6,458 nucleotides of DNA from an uncultured Eubacteriales bacterium (GTDB lineage Bacteria; Bacillota; Clostridia; Oscillospirales; Oscillospiraceae): contig UQYT01000066.1 of assembly GCA_900545405.1 (NCBI GenBank), forward strand, positions 1 through 6,458, given 5' to 3'. Shown one piece after another: positions 5,032 through 6,458 of this stretch. How positions within the stretch are numbered: the stretch's first letter is position 1; each line of letters starts with the position of its first letter. Both the position numbers and the translations under genes were made by a program. The notes beneath the pieces were generated by a model. The model searched no databases. It saw nothing but the letters and a program-made list of their open reading frames with translations, and was not told the origin of the DNA.

Positions 5032-6039
5032 ATGGGAAAAGAAGCATACAAGGACATATGGGTGTTCGCCGAGCAGGAGGACGGCGTCCTCTCCGGCACC
5101 ACCTTTGAGCTGCTGGCCAAGGCGCACGACCTGAAGGCCAAGCTCGGCGGGACCGACGCGGTCGTCGCCGTGCTGCTGGGCAGCGGCGTTGCGGGCCTCG
5201 CGCCCACGCTCTTCGCCTACGGCGCGGAGAAGGTCATCGTGGCCGAGAACGACGCCCTCGCCCAGTACAGCGCCCGCCCCTACGAGAAGGCGCTGGTGCA
5301 GCTGTGCGAAAAGCGCAAGCCCTCCATCTTCCTCTTCGCCGCCTCTGTGCAGGGCCGCGACGTGGCGCCCCGCGTCATGTGCTCGCTGCGCACCGGCCTG
5401 ACCGCCGACGCCATCGACCTCGACGTCGACGAGGAGGGCACCTTCGTCCAGACTACGCCGAACTTCGGCGGCAACATACTCAGCCACATCGCCATCCCGG
5501 AGAAGCGCCCGCAGATGGTCACCGTCCACCCGCGCGTGTTCGAGCCCTTCGAGCCCAAGGAGGGCGCGACCGGCGAGCTCATCACCGAGACCGTGGACGT
5601 GGAGCCCGACAGCGACTATGTCGTCGTCGAGAGCACCAAGAAGGTCTACGACGGCAAGCCCATCGACGAGTGCGACGTGCTGGTAGCCGGCGGCCGCGGC
5701 ATCAAGAGCGAGGAGGACCTCGCCGAGCTGCGTAAGCTGGCGGGCCTCATCGGCGGCGAGCTGGCCTGCTCCAGGCCGCTGTGCGACTGCGGCTGGATGC
5801 CCCACGAGGAGCAGATAGGCCAGAGCGGCACCACCGTCAAGCCGAAGTTCATCCTCAACGTCGCCATTTCCGGCTCGGTGCAGTACCTGGCCGGCATGCA
5901 GAACGCGGGCTGCATCATGAGCATCAACCACACTGCGTCGGCGCCCATCTACGACGTCTCGCACTACGGCGCCGTTATCGACTACCGCAAGCTCATCCCC
6001 GCCGTCATCGACGAGATAGAGCGCAGAAAGGCCAAATAA
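5032..6039 (+). CDS. etfA: Electron transfer flavoprotein alpha subunit (EtfA/FixB)
   Basis: 335 residues from ATG 5032 (341 if ATG 5014 were used). The N-terminal half (YKDIWVFAEQ, FLFAASVQGRDVAPR, PNFGGNIL) is the alpha/beta domain that packs against EtfB. The C-terminal FAD domain begins near 217 with LVAGGRGIKS and carries ACSRPLCDCGW (R248), QIGQSGTTVKP (261-271), AISGSVQYLAGM (278-289) and MSINHTASAPIYDV (296-309). With EtfB it forms the heterodimer that shuttles electrons to or from the dehydrogenase encoded first in the operon. Two usually conserved positions differ by my recall of the family: Tyr285 where Q-H-L-A-G normally has His, and His-Thr (300-301) where I-N-K-D is usual. The FAD here may therefore have a shifted potential. 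No iron-sulfur extension is present. The gene is followed 33 nt later by the CoA-transferase gene. Confidence 0.95.
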   Translation: MGKEAYKDIWVFAEQEDGVLSGTTFELLAKAHDLKAKLGGTDAVVAVLLGSGVAGLAPTLFAYGAEKVIVAENDALAQYSARPYEKALVQLCEKRKPSIFLFAASVQGRDVAPRVMCSLRTGLTADAIDLDVDEEGTFVQTTPNFGGNILSHIAIPEKRPQMVTVHPRVFEPFEPKEGATGELITETVDVEPDSDYVVVESTKKVYDGKPIDECDVLVAGGRGIKSEEDLAELRKLAGLIGGELACSRPLCDCGWMPHEEQIGQSGTTVKPKFILNVAISGSVQYLAGMQNAGCIMSINHTASAPIYDVSHYGAVIDYRKLIPAVIDEIERRKAK

Positions 6040-6072
6040 GCATCCACAATATTTTAAAAGGAGTGCAGTATA

Positions 6073-6458
6073 ATGAGTGAACGCAAGTTTATAATCCCCG
6101 AGTACGGCCCCTTCGCGGGCATGCGCGTCGTCTGCTCCGGCTCCCTTGTCGCCATGCCGTTTGCGGCGACCATGCTGGCCGACTTCGGCGCCGAGGTCAT
6201 CCAGATAGAGCGTCCCGGCGTCGGCGATACGCTTCGTATGCTGGCTCCCTTCGCAGATGTGAACGGCAAGAAGGTCTCCACCGCCTGGGCCCAGAACGCC
6301 CGCAACAAGCTGGCCATGGCCCTGGAGCTGAACCTCAAGTTCGACGAGGTCAAGGAGATATTCTACGGCCTCATCAAGGAAGCCGACATCTTCATGGAGA
6401 ACATGGTCTGGCTGGACAAGCTGGGCATCTATGACGAGGAGCTGCTCAAGGTCAACCC
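6073..6458 (+). CDS. caiB: CaiB-like class III (CaiB/BaiF) CoA-transferase, 5' portion
   Basis: The first 128 residues are visible; the gene runs off the right edge (full family length is about 400). AAGGAG (6058-6063) lies 9 nt before the ATG. The N-terminus parallels E. coli CaiB closely by recall: FIIPEYGPFAGMRVV, MPFAATMLADFGAEVIQIE and GDTLRM align with the family's GPLAGLRVV, GPFAGQMFAEWGAEVIWIE and ADTIRV segments, and EADIFMENM matches TTDIFIE. Such enzymes move CoA between an acyl-CoA and a free acid through an aspartyl-CoA intermediate; in CaiB the acids are carnitine, crotonobetaine and gamma-butyrobetaine. The catalytic Asp lies beyond the window. Clustering with an acyl-CoA dehydrogenase and EtfBA mirrors cai/fix content and supports a carnitine-type substrate, although BaiF-type transferases for other acids cannot be excluded. 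Confidence 0.88.
   Translation, partial: MSERKFIIPEYGPFAGMRVVCSGSLVAMPFAATMLADFGAEVIQIERPGVGDTLRMLAPFADVNGKKVSTAWAQNARNKLAMALELNLKFDEVKEIFYGLIKEADIFMENMVWLDKLGIYDEELLKVN

Noticed and set aside
4786..5964. 392-codon open frame on the minus strand opposite etfB/etfA
   Set aside because: Same artefact of codon bias: repetitive A/L/V/D/G/H composition, no domain, fully antisense to etfA.

Overview
The window comes from a GC-rich anaerobic bacterium. Coding DNA is strongly biased to G/C at third positions, yet ATA is used often for isoleucine. Ribosome binding sites are clear AGGAGG types, and GTG/TTG starts occur. The gene content (amylolytic gene with LacI regulator; acyl-CoA dehydrogenase, ETF and CaiB-like CoA-transferase) fits a gut-type anaerobe such as a Clostridia or Synergistota member. 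The sequence alone does not fix the taxon.

Left part (1-1610): the 3' end of a GH13 alpha-glycosidase reading frame that is open at the window edge, then a LacI-family repressor 6 nt downstream, then a strong 15-bp hairpin terminator. This is the tail of a maltodextrin-type utilisation operon. The first ~24 codons of the GH13 frame do not look like a glycosidase. They match the EAA cytoplasmic loop of a MalF/MalG-type sugar ABC permease, so the frame looks like a permease-glycosidase chimera made by deletion or by misassembly.

Middle part (1610-3069): an AraC-family regulator on the minus strand converges on the LacI gene and shares its terminator. An AT-rich divergent regulatory region of about 400 bp follows, with no convincing gene. 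It holds a near-consensus minus-strand promoter for the regulator, a long hairpin in that gene's untranslated leader, a 51-bp nested palindrome, two related 16-bp sites 93 bp apart, and a plus-strand promoter with its ribosome binding site.

Right part (3070-6458): a tight plus-strand operon encoding a short-chain-type acyl-CoA dehydrogenase, EtfB, EtfA and the first 128 residues of a CaiB-type class III CoA-transferase. By analogy with Cai/Fix and Bcd-EtfAB systems, the transferase would activate a carnitine-like acid to its CoA thioester. The dehydrogenase would then reduce the enoyl-CoA (or oxidise the saturated acyl-CoA), with EtfAB passing electrons and possibly bifurcating them. The divergent AraC regulator is the obvious candidate controller. 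Carnitine, crotonobetaine or gamma-butyrobetaine as substrate is an inference from CaiB similarity only.
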